A program made the translations under genes and the position numbers. A stretch of 64,000 nt of DNA, from assembly GCA_030490835.1 (NCBI GenBank), contig CM059973.1:84893221-84957220 (forward strand), in the 5' to 3' direction. Each line of letters opens with the position of its first letter. Positions within the stretch are counted from its first letter, which is position 1. Under the pieces are notes generated by a model. It was not told the origin of the DNA. It saw nothing but the letters and a program-made list of their open reading frames with translations, and made no database searches. Of the stretch, positions 1-12,609 are shown one piece after another. Source of the stretch: Annona cherimola. Taxonomy: Eukaryota; Streptophyta; Magnoliopsida; Magnoliales; Annonaceae.

Positions 1-244
1 CTCGGGTTGTTTTTTTCGATGATTTTGATGTTGCTAGCCTGTTCCAATTCGGTTTTGCTGTATGCCATTGCTAGATGTTCTTGTAATTTTTTAATACACT
101 TTTGTACGTGTGTTGACGAAAGATGATTTGATTTCCCGGATCAATTTGAAATATATATAATTATTTGAAAGCAGTAGTGGCGAAAAGTAGAGTGGTATGC
201 GATAAAAGCAGACTGAGATTTTTTTATTATTATTATTATTTTTT

Positions 245-726
245 AAAAAAACCATTGTCCATCTCCTCAAGCTTCTTTTGCAAATGATCAAGGTCTACCA
301 AGGACAGCAATACAGCAAGATGCGTGAAGATGGCTTCATCTAAAATAGCAATTTTCGTGGCAAAGAAGATGCTGCCATCTCCAAACCGTATTTGCAAATT
401 GGCGTCTTTATTGCCTCATATCTGATAGTGACCATATCAATGTTTTCTCCGGAGATGTTGATCTGCACGGGGATTTTATTACGTTGTCCATATTCCATAC
501 GAGTATTTTTGAAGCGATCCATTAATACTAGCCCTTGACATCGTGGGAACGTTGCACAACGGCAAACTAGAATGGCGTGGGCATAAACGGCTACCGTGCT
601 GCCAATGGGAGCCGCGCCTTGATCTTGATGGTAGGATGTGGACACAGGATAGAGGATGAAAGGGAGTTCAGGAAAAGTAATGGAGGGAAAAAGAAGAGGC
701 AGTTGCCGAACAGATAACGTGGCCAA
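245..726 (-). pseudogene. Unrecognised coding-like stretch with an apparent frameshift
   Basis: On the minus strand an open frame runs from an ATG at 726 to a stop near 340 (128 codons). Close to its end, around 370-380, a shift of one frame lets reading continue, with ordinary-looking sequence (FFATKIAILDEAIFTHLAV, then a charged stretch LQKKLEEMD), down to about 245. The two parts together read like one protein with a single frameshift, or like two exons whose junction I cannot see. I recognise no family. There is no obvious promoter or intron signal, and the T-rich tract at 220-250 follows the end. It could equally be chance open sequence; the charged helix-like tail is the best argument for a decayed gene or transposon fragment. 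Confidence 0.25.
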
Positions 727-1534
727 CTGCTACCGCAACGGTTTATGCCCCTACCCGCCAAATTTCTGCTCTCGGCATCTCACCTCACTAGTCACAACGA
801 GTGAAGGTGAGAGGTGGCAATGGCCAAAAGCCCAAAGGTGATGAACAGATTACAAGCGTAGATTGTCGATCGAATTCTACAGAAGATATGCCGTTGCCTG
901 CTGGAGAGTAGAACTCAGCAACGGTTGCCTGTCGGAGTCTTTTTTGAGTGTAGAACTCAGTAAATTGTTTTGGATTTTGGGGCCGTTTCTCTTAACTTAA
1001 TCAGGAGCGGTTCTTCCCGGGGCTATTTTTCGCTGAATTGTGAAGCGTAGGGAATCCAGGCCCTTCATTTCTGTGGAAGGCCACCTATTAGACTGCACCT
1101 GACCACTGTACCTAGCATTGATGGCTGCTAAAGGGTTGGCGCTTCGGAATTGATGAGTCGAAGGGCATGGAGAACAAATTACGTAATGAATTCTATAGAG
1201 CTTAAGAGAGTATTGGAAAAATGTTTATAATGTCTACTATATATCGTTGCTAGGACTTTAGGGGCCCTTCTTGACTCACTGCGGCGAATGAATGGGGTCC
1301 TTGGGCTCCAATTTACGTTACTTTCTTGGATTTTATTTCGCTTTTTTAAGGAGACTATCAGTAATTTCGAAACGAACCCAACATCTGATCAAGTAAATTT
1401 TTTCTGCAAATTTGTTTTTTTTTTTTTTTACTGGTTAGAAAAGGATAATTGGTCCAGATGTAACCCCAACCATCATGATAAATCCTGTTTCAAAAGCAGG
1501 CCACAAAATCTGTTTGTACTTCTTGCAATTTGTG

Positions 1535-1565
<31 letters not shown>

Positions 1566-1823
1566 GGTTGCACCAGTTTCACTTAAGCCAATAAAGGTTT
1601 ACCAGAAAATACATGGGTAAACGAACATGGCATCGTTTGTTACCGATTTACATCTTGAATGAAGATGCAGGTTAGACATAATGAATAAATCCAATCAGTC
1701 TGCAGAAGGATTGGGAAAAAGAAATAAAGAAGAATGAAAAAGAACAAACAGAATCCTTGAACAGACATCTTATGCTTCCCTCTCAGCTCTCCCTTTCTAA
1801 CACTTCCGCCTGCACCTTGGAAC
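727..1823. other. Intergenic, no gene supported
   Basis: I see no conserved protein here. It holds a poly-T tract near 1417-1430 and a GA microsatellite at about 1533-1560. The last few hundred bases are the downstream flank of the minus-strand RNA-binding protein gene and probably include its 3' untranslated region. Confidence 0.5.
1533..1561. repeat. (GA)n microsatellite
   Basis: About fourteen GA dinucleotides in a row, in intergenic DNA downstream of the ARP1-like gene. Confidence 0.9.
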
Positions 1824-4800
1824 CTATTCCACAGCCAAACAAACTGTTCGTATATTAGTCGCCAATGACAACGCAATATGTCTGAGGAATAGCATGGAAT
1901 TTTTTCCCCAGATGAAAAGCTCCAAAGAACAAAAGCATGACTAGCAATGGAAGTAAGGAGTAGTGATTAAGTGTACCTGTGCTAGGAGCCATTGCAGCAG
2001 GTTTAGTGATGAGGGCTGGGACAGTGGTTAGTGGCCCAGCAGTTGTAGGATGGAAGACATGAGTCGCTGGAACTCCCATTGTCTGAGATTGGGGGAAATG
2101 ATAATATGGATGATAAATTGGTATCACAGCATTTGGAGACACCATCCCCTGCCCAGGGTACATCTGTGAGTACTGCCTATTCGCATAGGATCCAGCGTAG
2201 CCAAGCTTCTGCATTTCACATAGAACATTATCACACTTCATAAGTGTGGGCTCGACACTACAGCAATTAATATCCCTGCTCTAGTGTTTGTGCTAATCAG
2301 GAAATGATCATTTGTGCCGAAATTATTAAATAATTTTCTAAGTAGTCAAAAAATCATGTGTGGTGCGCTTACCGGGTTGTAGCTGATGTCAGTAACGTAG
2401 GCTGGAGAGTACCTGCGGAAACCAGAAAGTGGTAAAATAAAAAATAAAAAATTGCCCAGCCATTAGTCCTATAAAGACTTATAGAAATACAGAATAAGAA
2501 TGAGTTCTACTGATTTTATTCTAATGAATTTCATTAACTGATCTTAGCTAGTTATTGTGAAGAATGCCGTTCATCCTTGATCTCATATGGATCTCTCTCC
2601 TCTACACAAGATTATGGTCATCTAATAATGACCAACTTCTAAGCCTGTTGCTGCTTGCTAGTTCTGGTTGGATCCACTGGTAACTAGTCCAACTTTGGAT
2701 CCTGATATTGAGATTTAATCAATTCCACAACGTACAAATCGCTTTCAAATTGATCCTGATTGGAAAATCGTGCATTCAGATTTCACAGCTAACCAGAGAA
2801 TATTGAGAAAGGACATAATGTTATCATACCCATATGCAGGGAAGGGCATCCCATGATGGGGGTGGTGGTAGGGGGAAGTTGGTGTTCCTGCGGGGTAGTA
2901 CCACTGTACAGAGTTTGGAGGAGCAGAAGTCGCAGGCCTTGATGCAGCAGGTGGACCTAAATGTTTTAAAAATTATCCATCTATCAAGATGAGAGCCCAA
3001 ATTTCAAACAGAACAAATAAACTTGGCACTAGCTATAGCAGACGACCGACAGACTTTAGCGCTTGTGAAGTTATTCAGTGCTTGCCAATTGTCAGGGTGG
3101 AATTTCATTAGCACTCATGACAAGAGAATGAAAACATGATCACTAAGCTCTCACATTGTGGAGAAGAGATGTGTGAACGGAGACGAGGACAAGAGATTCA
3201 AGCTGTTCATCACCTGAAGCCCATGGGGATTAAGATGTGATTTTCTGGGATAATCTTCACTGAGAGACTTGGGTGTTCGACAAATGTCAGTTAGCCACAT
3301 GATTGGATGAGCTTGAGTCTTCTAAATCACGATCGTGTACTAAGATGTGTAACAAAGCACAGATGGCCCATAAGTTAGGAAGTGCCCACCCAACATTTTG
3401 TCCTGATCGATGTCACACACTTTCATGAATTTTATTTTTTCAGGTAGTCAAACCTATCTTTTCGTTATTATTCTTTTTTTGGGATGGATTTTCCATATTA
3501 CTCTTAATTTTGTATATGAAAGCCAACTTCTATTGTTAACTATACATCTTTTATATCAAATAAAATTTTTCCTTTTTCATCAACATCGTCGTTTGTATTT
3601 CTACTAATATCATTTCCTCCAGTTGGACAAGTAAACATTGCATTCTGTACATTTAAAAAAAAATTAAAACTTAAGTACCGTTGTTCGATGAAAAAATGGA
3701 GTTATTTGTTTGTTGGTTTCTGAAAATGGAATGATGCAGAATATCAACATTCCTAACTTCTAGGAAGGACAAATGCAGTCAATTGCTTTTGAGTTATGAT
3801 CTTCTCAATTTCCAAACGGTCCAAACACCTTTTTTTTTTTGAAATTTTTTTATAAATTTTAAAATGACTTAGATACTTCTGTATTTAAAAATTAAAAATA
3901 AATATATACACATTTCTAAAAATGATAAAATTCTTTTTATAGATTAAACATAACTAGATTGACGTGTTTATAAAGAAAATTAAAAAAAAAAAAACATTGG
4001 TGTTTGGAGATTTCCAACCGGTTTGAGAATATCATTTTACATTGCTTTTATATATTAATTAAGCTAATCTGCCCTTTTAATTAGCTCGGCGTTAATCTGT
4101 CCGTGAGAAAAAAAAGTCACTCAATAAATGCGCGGACATTTGCTCTGGAGATCCCTATATTAGGATTCAGGCACCATAAAAAAATAAAAATAAAATAAAA
4201 AGATTCAGGTGTTCCGTGCTAATTGTCGCTCATAAATAAGGGCTAATGGGTAAATGTCTTAATAATATAGGCTGGCAGGCGTTGTCGGACAAAGGGCCAA
4301 ATAAAAAAAATACGTAACTATATGTTTCTTCCAAGGCGAGACATCAAAAAACCAACTGGATCTACACTGAGTCCACAGAAAACTTGAGGGTTTTTGCCCA
4401 AGCTTTTTGCTTTTTGCTTTTTAACAAAAAACCACCACTTTATTTTTTTATTTACTACTTTTGATGTAACACCACCACTTTATTAGAGATATGAGAATAT
4501 AGACCTGAATGAGGTGCAGCTGCAGTTGATGCGGATCTTGGCCGGCGCGCCCCCAGCGAAGCAAGGTTGCAGTTGGCCCTTCGCCCATTGATAACCGGCG
4601 TTGCATCCTCGCAGGCCTTCTTCGCTGCTTCCGCTTCCTTAAAAGTCACCTACACCAATCAATCACACTCAAATGAGAAGCACCCAATTGGCCATGAAGG
4701 CCCAAGATCTTGATTTCAATTCATGGCGTAGAGAAAATGCATGCTATAGGTGTCTGACATCGGATCTTGTCACAATAAAGCTCAATGCTGGGCAGCGTAC

Positions 4801-5024
4801 CTAGTGTGAAAGTATCTATCTATTTAAGAAGAGAAGCATGCGTCACTTACAAATCCATAGCCCTTGGATCTGCCGGTGATCTTGTCGGAGATGATGACGG
4901 CTTCCAAGATCTCTCCGAACTGCTCGAAGTGCTCTCTCATCGCCTCCTTCTGCGTCTCCCACGCCAGTCCACCCACGAAGACTTTGGTTAGCGTTGTGTC
5001 CCCGAACTGACCCATGTTGCCCAT
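1824..5024 (-). CDS. ARP1-like: ARP1-like single-RRM RNA-binding protein (6 exons)
   Basis: Minus-strand exons: 5024-4851, 4649-4505, 2956-2830, 2412-2373, 2208-1977 and 1843-1824. Phases agree and each junction has GT/AG. The sum is 738 bp, or 245 residues. An RRM covers about residues 13-90, with RNP2 as VFVGGL (15-20) and RNP1 as KGYGFVTF (54-61); RNP1 is split between exons 1 and 2. After NCNLASLGARRPRSA comes a Pro/Ser/Ala/His/Tyr-rich tail (SVQWYYPAGTPTSPYHH, YSPAYVTDISYN, QMYPGQGMV) typical of the plant ARP1/RBM24-38-like group of nuclear and cytoplasmic RNA-binding proteins. The last exon encodes only VCLAVE and stop, an ending I recall from ARP1-like proteins. The start ATG lies just before GQFGDTTLTKVFVGGL. 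If the last intron (1976-1844, 133 bp) is retained, the frame stays open and adds a hydrophobic tail. RNA targets cannot be read from sequence. Confidence 0.9.
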
Positions 5025-5194
5025 TGTCTTCGTTGATTGGCTCTCTCTCTCTCTCTCTTCCTGGCTATAGCTAGCTGCCCTCTGCTAGCGTCTAGTGCTT
5101 CTTCATATATCAATGGCCTGGAAAAAATGCAGCAGCTGTCCCTTGGACTCCAATCTCTAGGAGGAGGGTGGAGAGGAGGAGGAGAAGACATATG

Positions 5195-5203
5195 CATATA
5201 TAA
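5195..5203 (-). promoter_or_regulatory. Candidate TATA box of the ARP1-like gene
   Basis: On the minus strand the sequence TTATATATG lies about 175 bases before the start codon, which would put transcription start near 5165 and give a GA-rich 5' leader (the CT run at 5040-5060 on the plus strand). Position and sequence fit a plant TATA box, but this is inference. Confidence 0.45.
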
Positions 5204-5396
5204 CAAAAGTCCTTGTGGGAGTTACAGCTTGCGGGAGAAATTTAAAAATGCGGGAAAAGACAGGGCCAGACGGATGGACAGGTAGACATGCCATTGCCAT
5301 CAACGTGCTCCCGGCCCTTTTCTTCATTTGAAAATTACATATTTCTGTTCCTATCAATGTCTTACTTTCTTCTACTTGTTTGCACGTATATATTTG

Positions 5397-5806
5397 GGGA
5401 CGTGATTTCTTGCGCCCGGGAGCAGGCAGCGCTCCCTGCTCCCGGGTGCATATACTTATTTTTTTTTATATTTTTTTATAAAAAAATTTATAACATTCTT
5501 AATCTAGGTGTACCTAACATGTGTATAAATTTTTACCATTTTTGGAATATTTTAGATATTTATTTTTTATTTTTGAAAATCAGTGGCATTTTAGTAATTT
5601 TAAATTACCTAAAATGCCACTTATTTTCAAAAATAAAAAATAAATATATAAAATATTCCAAAAATGGTAAAAATTTATACACATGTTAACTACACCTAGA
5701 TTAACAGTTCTATGAAAAAATTTTGAAAAAAAAATAAAAAAAAATAAGTATATGCGCCCGGGAGCAGGGAGCGCTGTTTGCTCCCGGGCGCAGGAAATCA
5801 CGTCCC
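5397..5806. mobile_element. Mutator-type fold-back MITE with nested hairpins and 9-bp target duplication
   Basis: A 410-bp near-perfect inverted repeat that begins GGGACGTGATTTC and ends GAAATCACGTCCC. It is flanked on both sides by ATATATTTG (5388-5396 and 5807-5815), a perfect 9-bp target duplication, which is the mark of Mutator-like elements. Each arm also contains its own palindrome around CCCGGGAGCAGG, so the structure is a small GC-rich hairpin near each end of a long AT-rich hairpin. There is no coding capacity. It lies about 370 bases upstream of the ARP1-like start codon, in that gene's promoter region. Confidence 0.85.
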
Positions 5807-5815
5807 ATATATTTG

Positions 5816-6989
5816 TATGGGTACGGTGCACTTGCATAATTGCATTGCCTGCACAATATCAGTGGGTACATGCACGCAAAGCTCCTAACTTTTTTGGATT
5901 CTCCCCCTTATTATGGGATAATTTGCATTTATAATATATACTTGTACGCTACAACAAAAGCTCTTGTGTGGACTTACCTTTTTGCGGCAAAATTGAAATT
6001 TTGCTACAATTAATACTATTGTTAGGTAAATTCAAACAACTATCGCTATTTACAGTTAACATGTAAATAAGAAACATGAAACTTAGCTGCAAGTGATATT
6101 GAATTTAACTGTATCTGAGGAAGTGCTGCTGCTCTTAAGCAGCTAGGAATATACAGTTAAATTTATATATGTAACCACACTTATAGCTGTTAAAGTGGTG
6201 AGAAAATATCACATCGTTAAGAGGAACTGCCCCATTTTCAATAATAGCATATAACCAAAAAATGAAAAATTGATTGCATTATGGACATTCAATCATATAG
6301 CCAATATTGATTGAATTTAGCTACATTTAAGTAGATGTTGCCATTCTTAATGATACAAAATCTTTATTAAAAAATGATTAAACGAAATTTTAATTCAACC
6401 GTTATTGATACGAGATAGCTAAGTCTGAGGCTAGATAGGAGTGACACATAGGTCGCACCCTTTGTCACGTACGAGGCAAAAGAAGAATACGACATCTCTC
6501 ATGTGATATCGATCTCAATGGTTTGAATCGTACCTTCTTCTGTAATGTCAAAGCATAATGTATGAGTAACAATATGAGGAAATTGCCTTGAAAGTAGATC
6601 TCTGACAAGAGCTTATCAATCATCATCACATGGAATCCCAGCATGAGCTCTCTACTTGACCATTCACTGAGGAAGAATCGAAGTCATTCATCCTTTCATC
6701 TTACAAAAGCACACCTTACCAATGGAACGAGGGCTTTTATGGTTTCCTTGTTCCTTTTCCAACTCCCTTTGGCATTCATTTTTATAAGCTCTCACTCTTT
6801 GTTTCCATTCAACCTTCTTGGCCAACTCCCCGATTGGTCGAGGAGCTGTTGTTTATAATTTTATACTTCTTGTATTTATTTTTAGTAAAATCTCTTGCCT
6901 CTAGTTTTTCAGGGAAAAAGTTTCAAATTCACCTGATCACGACTCCATAAATGTGGCTTCGCCAATTATATCTAATACTATTTATAAAG
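5816..6989. other. Intergenic, no gene supported
   Basis: AT-rich sequence with no conserved protein on either strand and no clear element ends. Short open frames here (for example around 6643-6858) have no recognisable family features. Confidence 0.5.
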
Positions 6990-7340
6990 TCATCTTGTTA
7001 GCCCAGCCTAAACAAATGACTTGCTTAATTCACCTTAAAAATTCATTTAGAATACTTTTTATCTTTTATTCACATACTTGTTTATCTAAATCTATTTAAC
7101 ATATAAACTAAGTGTTGCTATTTTGGATATGTGTACATATTTTTTTGAAAACTTTAAACATAAATGTTTAAAAATCTCAAAAGAATACACATACATATCT
7201 AAAAATAGTAAAACTTAATTTATATATTAAATACATTTAGATAAACAAGTATGTAAAGAATAAAGTAAAAAGATATTTTACGTGAGTTTTTTGAGGTGGA
7301 CTAAGCAAGCTATTTGTTTAGCTTGGTAAACAATATCATT
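6990..7340. mobile_element. Fold-back MITE, GTTAGCCC family (copy 1)
   Basis: The left end reads TCATCTTGTTAGCCCAGCC and the right end, reversed, reads ATGATATTGTTTACCAAGC. The two arms pair along most of their length. The interior (TTTATCTAAATCTATTTAAC and its partner) matches the interior of the other copies near 24.7, 33.7 and 39.0 kb. No coding capacity. Confidence 0.65.
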
Positions 7341-7481
7341 TCTCTTATTTATTTAGACTATAAAAAACCTGATTATGTGGGATGGTGCAATCAATTTGAT
7401 GCAATTGCATAAATTTACATTTCAAGATTGAATTGGTTTGAGCAATTAATTTCATGGGAAAATCAAATTGTTTGAAACATT

Positions 7482-7762
7482 CGCACCTATGATTTGCTTG
7501 GAGGACTACAATCACTTGAGCAATTTAGAATATATTTAGAAAGTGATAAAATTTATGGATGAAAAGTTTTTGAAATGACATAAAATGATGTGATATAAAA
7601 CGAGTAATAATGAATAGTAAAGTTTATATAAATAGTTACGCATAAATGATTAAAAAATATAATAGTTATATAAGAAAGATGTGAATAAATAATTAAAAAT
7701 AAAATAGTTATAAATAGTGAACAATTTTGATTTGAAAATATTTATTTTATCCAAACACACCG
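7482..7762. mobile_element. Tourist-like MITE, degraded copy
   Basis: The right end CCAAACACACCG followed by TTA, and the interior (ATGGATGAAAAGTTTTTGA), match the 281-bp copies at 18335 and 23737. The left end has decayed, so its boundary is approximate. Confidence 0.5.
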
Positions 7763-9600
7763 TTAATGTTGAGATAATTGAGTATAGAAGCCCACTGCCA
7801 ATGCACAAGTTCTTAATTGAGAGAAACTTAATTTGAAAGGATAATTACAGAAGTGCTTTAAAAGTCCCTTTATTTTTGATAAATTGTAACATTCCCGATC
7901 TCCTCAACTCCATAAAATACATATTTCTTCTTTCAAAGAGTAAGAACGAACCGCGGATATGCTTTACATTGCATCTATAACAACAGTGGTTAACCCAGAT
8001 CATCAATTCAAATATGCTACGAGATTTTTCCCAACGCTTAGCTGCTTATGATGTGGTTGGCAGATGAATGGAGTTGTCCCACTGAATCTGGTCCCACATC
8101 TAGTAAAAATAAATGAATGAAACAGGATGAACGGATAGGATGTATCCGCCTGTTAATCTGCCACGTCTCGTCCCTGGCTGAAACCTATTCCGTTCGTTCC
8201 GACGGAGGCTGGACACGTGGGGTCGTGTCCTCGAGGTCGAGTTTTGTATATTACAATTCACATGGCGATCTTCAAATTTTGAAAATTGACGTACTCAGCT
8301 AGTCTCGGTTGATTAAATATGTTAATTAATAAATAAGAGGATTTTCGTAATAAGGTAAATGATATTATACGCAATAAATAAAATAATTTTTTTATCAGCC
8401 ATCAATATATTAAAAATAAATAGATTATATAGAAGTGGAGTCCTAATTTAAATATATTAATTAATCATTCTATAAATTATATTTTGATTAGGACTCCACT
8501 TTCTCCTTTTTCTATATAATTTTTTATTTTTAATATCATGATAATTAACAAAGAATTAATTTTATCTATTATATTTAGCATGATTTTGTATTATCTTAGA
8601 AACTCTCTTATTTATTTAGTATCACTTTACATGAGCTCTATCAATAAACATGCGAAATCGATATAATAAAATAATTTAATACTAAAAATAATTTTAAGTA
8701 ATATGATCAACATTTAAATAATTTAAAATATCACTGTTATGTAAATAAATAATAACTAATATATATATATAAATGAATCTAAGTATTTTTCATAATTTAC
8801 AAATAAATATATTATTTTTGAAAAAATATGACTTGCACACATATTTGATTTAAATGAAACTTAATCTTCTAGCTAAACAAATAATGATAAATACAATAAA
8901 TAAATTGAATTTTGCATCAGTTATCAATATCTCAAAAATTTAAAAAGCTATACAAATTCGAATATAGAAGTGGAGCCATTTTACTTATTAACTTTAAATA
9001 ATAGATACATTTATCCAAATATTTTCACTGGATTAAAGCATAAAAAAATTCAATAAATAATCAATACCTAAGCACAAAACGTAATGTTATTACAGACGAT
9101 TTTTCAAATGAGAAGTGAATATTTTTCTAATGCAAGAATTTATTTACGTGAAAATTTAAGCTACTGTAATTATTTTTGGTATTAAAATTATCTTATAAAA
9201 TTTTCAGTATTATGTTTAATTTTAATATTAAATATTTTCGTTCAATTTATGTGACATTAGTAATCAATGACAATGCTTAACTACTTAATTAACAATCGAA
9301 TCAGGCAAAAAAATAAAGCTGTGAATATTGCACGTTGAGCTTTTTGAATCTAGAGGTTTTCAATTTTAAAGTGAAGGTTACAATCATAATTATTTATGAT
9401 TATTTAAATAAGTTTTAAAAAACTGTAGAATATAAAACACAAAAGCCAAATAATAGAGACTGCAACACAAAAGATAGACAATAGAGATTACTGTTTAATC
9501 CTTAAAGTATTTAGGTTGTTATTCTTATATTTAATAGTCATGTAAAATATATATCGATTTTTTAAGAGATTACTTGAAAAGCATATTTATTTATAAACAT
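7763..9600. other. AT-rich intergenic DNA
   Basis: No gene seen. It holds a palindrome at 8394-8548 and several low-complexity stretches. The segment around 8760-8900 resembles one near 14400-14520 (shared ATGAAACTT and TAGCTAAACAAAT), so both probably come from one dispersed repeat family. Confidence 0.5.
8394..8548. repeat. Long imperfect palindrome
   Basis: AGAAGTGGAGTCCTAAT near 8432 is mirrored by ATTAGGACTCCACTTT near 8490, and the pairing continues outward through TATTAAAAATAAAT and its partner ATTTTTAATA. This looks like the core of a fold-back MITE. A second AGAAGTGGAG motif near 8965 suggests another, decayed copy. Confidence 0.6.
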
Positions 9601-11021
9601 TTATGGAGGGTGTCATCGGTCGTCACAGCGGTTGAATTGTTGGTCCTGGGACCGTGACAGGCGTTTTGGGACGATCGGGGGCCGGGTAGCACTCGCGTCT
9701 GCAGCCACGAGGAGAAGGCAGCAAGCAAGCATGCCATGCCATGCCAGCATCAGCCACGTGGAGTGCACGTGAACAGAGATCTCGGACTGGGTCTGGGACT
9801 GGGACTGCAGCTGGGAGGCGTCGATGGATGCTAGCACGCCGCGCCAGGAATCGATTCGATTCCTTGAAAATTAGGGATATACGGTCGGCGAACCAAAATT
9901 AACAAGTTGTTGGCTGGAGATATCTTGCTAATGCCGGGTGAAGAGTTTTTTTTTTTTTTTTAAATTTAAAAAAGTTCGATAGAAGTTTATTTCAGGAGAA
10001 AAGTAAAAGAGACAAATACACTAATTCAACCTTGAACCGTCAACGTCCAATTACACATGCCTTATGCCTTACACAATAACGTCAACTACTGTACCCAAGC
10101 AAAGGACTTTTAACATACAACGCATGCATGCATCATGGATTCATGAACCAGCGGCGTGACGTTAGCTCTTTCTTTTTCCTTTCTTCTTTTTTGGGAAATA
10201 GCAGACATTTTACAGCTGTTGTAGTCTTAGGCTTCGTTGGACTAACAATTTGGAAGAGAAATTGCAGAAACTACTATTTTTCTCTTAAAATGAGAAAGAG
10301 CTCATCCAATTATCCAAACGCTTAATGCCATATACTGTGACTGCAGGCAGATAAACGCATTTAAGTTCTCCTGTCTTATTCGCTAAACTAAGCTTTAGAA
10401 ATGTCTTTAATTTTCATAGGTCAGTGGGAATAAACATCACTTATTTCTTAAAATGATTATTTAAATAAATAGGCCATGGACATCTGAAATAACTAGCCAA
10501 TACTGCATGCATGCATGTGCAAAAATCAAATACAGATCTTTAAAAAAAAAAAAACAACAACAACAACTGTACCGTGGTTTGCCGGTGACAGAAACCGATT
10601 GTCACGGTGATGCAGACTGACTTTTTCTTGAGCGGTCTGAGTTCCAAGTCTAGGACGAGGTTTCTCCCCCGAAAAATGATGGACATTGTCTTGTTTGCAT
10701 TTTCGGAGGGTTTTTCTCGGCCAATATTCGGAATTACAAAACCGACGCATGCATGCCACGCGCATTCTCTCATGTTCGTAGCAAGTTGGACCATAAAACA
10801 AAAGATGGCGAATACACGCATGCCAATTACATCCTCCTACAACGTGATAGCATGGCAAATGCGTGTCGCATCCCTCGCCTTCATTTGTCTGGATCCCAGG
10901 CCCTTTTTGGCTGTTTTGATGCCCGTGGAGATTAAATGCCGGATCTCGTTCTTAATCGAGGGCTATCATGTTTGGACTGTAGTCAGTCATACGTCTTACG
11001 TACGGTTATCTTCTTTTTTTT
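9601..11021. other. Intergenic with two GC-richer islands, no gene supported
   Basis: The islands at about 9610-9845 and 10560-10950 stand out from AT-rich surroundings and hold overlapping open frames on both strands, including one of about 149 codons at 10607-11056. None shows a recognisable motif, and the frames end in poly-T runs. They may be old promoter or captured gene fragments. Confidence 0.4.
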
Positions 11022-11950
11022 TCTTTATAATTTGCAAATATATCTATTTAGTTTAACTGAAATTGCAAAATGTGCCCATATAGTTTCACAAAATTAAGAT
11101 AGTCCCCACAAAGTTTCACCGAAATTGCATATGACCCTCATGTTAACGGTTGTAAGGTAACAGACCGGTGAGCTAAAATTGTCATTCCAAAATTATCCTT
11201 CGTTAATTTGCAAATATACCCAGATAGTTTAACTAAATTTGCAGATATACTCGTACAGTTTCACAAAATTAAGATAACCCTCACACAGTTCCACTGAAAT
11301 TGCGGATAACCCCCATGAACCCACTTTCTTATCAGCTATATTTTGGTGCACATGCAAGAACATCTACCTCCTTTTAATTGATTAGTAACATTAAAATTTA
11401 TTATAATTTTATTAAAATTATTCTAATGTGTTGTAAATATTTTCAAGTTAATTTTAAGCCTATTTGGAATTCAATATAACATGCAATTAGTGTTTAGCAA
11501 TTGAAGGATTCTAATATAAATTCAAATAGGATTATTTTTGTTGTTTTTCAAAATTTTAAACCATATATTAAATCTAGTATATGGAAAAGTAAGTTCATAG
11601 GGGTTATATGCAATTTCAATGAAACTATGTAAGGATTATCTTAATTTCATGAAATTATGCTGGTATATCTATAATTTTGGTTAAACTATGTGAGGGTTAT
11701 CATAATTTAATGAAACTGTGTGAATATCTTTGTAATTTCATTTAAAATATGTGGGTATATTTGCAAATTAATGAATGGGTAATTTTGGAATGGCAATTTT
11801 CGCTTAACAATCCGCTACCTTCCGGCTGTTAACACTAGGGTTATATGAAATTTTAGGGAAACTTTATGCGGTCATGTTAATTTTGTGAAACTATGTGGGT
11901 ATATTTGCAATTTTCGTTAAACTAGTGGGTATATTTACAAATTATCCTTT
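11022..11950. mobile_element. Fold-back element made of repeated short modules
   Basis: The ends are inverted repeats of the form ATAATTTGCAAATATA; the right end reads TATATTTACAAATTAT. Inside, a module of roughly 35-45 bp built on AGTTTCACAAAATTAAGATA recurs several times in one arm and in reverse complement in the other. No coding capacity. It has the same plan as the element at 15743-16618. Confidence 0.6.
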
Positions 11951-12609
11951 TTAAAATAATAGTGCAGTTTTTCATATAAAAAAGGTGCAGTTTTTGGCCA
12001 TCATGAGAAAGGAAGGATTTCTTTTTTAACTGTGGATTTTGGGCCCGTGGCTATGCATGATAATTAGTTGCCCACTAAGTTATCAACCAACCCAACTATT
12101 TATGTAGAGCTCTGCCAAGTTGTATAGAAACAGAGCCATGTAATCCTTCAAATTTTAAGATTTTTAATCATTAATGAAAAACTCAATTCATTAACTATAT
12201 TTAACATTATTTGTTTATTTAAAAAGCCAAATTTCATTCAAATCAAGTATGTTTATAAGCCGCATTTGTTAAAAAATATATATTGATGTATAAATTATGA
12301 AAAACGCTCATATCCATTTACACATACACTAGATTACATTATACTTTATAAAATCATTTATCCAAGTAAAATTAATATTTTAGATGAAAATTAATATTTA
12401 ATATCAAATCATTTTAAGACGTTGATTTTCAATATGACCTATCCACAATGATATTGGACAAATAAAAGAATTTTTAAAATATTATAAATAATGTTAAAAA
12501 CAATAGATGAAGTGAATTTTTGACCGAGTTATTAAAAATTGAAGAATTTCATAGAAGTAGGACAGAATATATATATAGTCAAATTCTATATAGAGAACTT
12601 ATCCTATGT
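11951..12609. other. AT-rich intergenic DNA
   Basis: No gene. Weak inverted similarity between about 12130-12170 and 12530-12570 hints at a decayed fold-back element, but I cannot fix its ends. Confidence 0.35.

Noticed and set aside
10607..11056. Open frame of 149 codons
   Set aside because: No motif, ends in poly-T-derived residues and fold-back element sequence, and overlaps equally long minus-strand frames.
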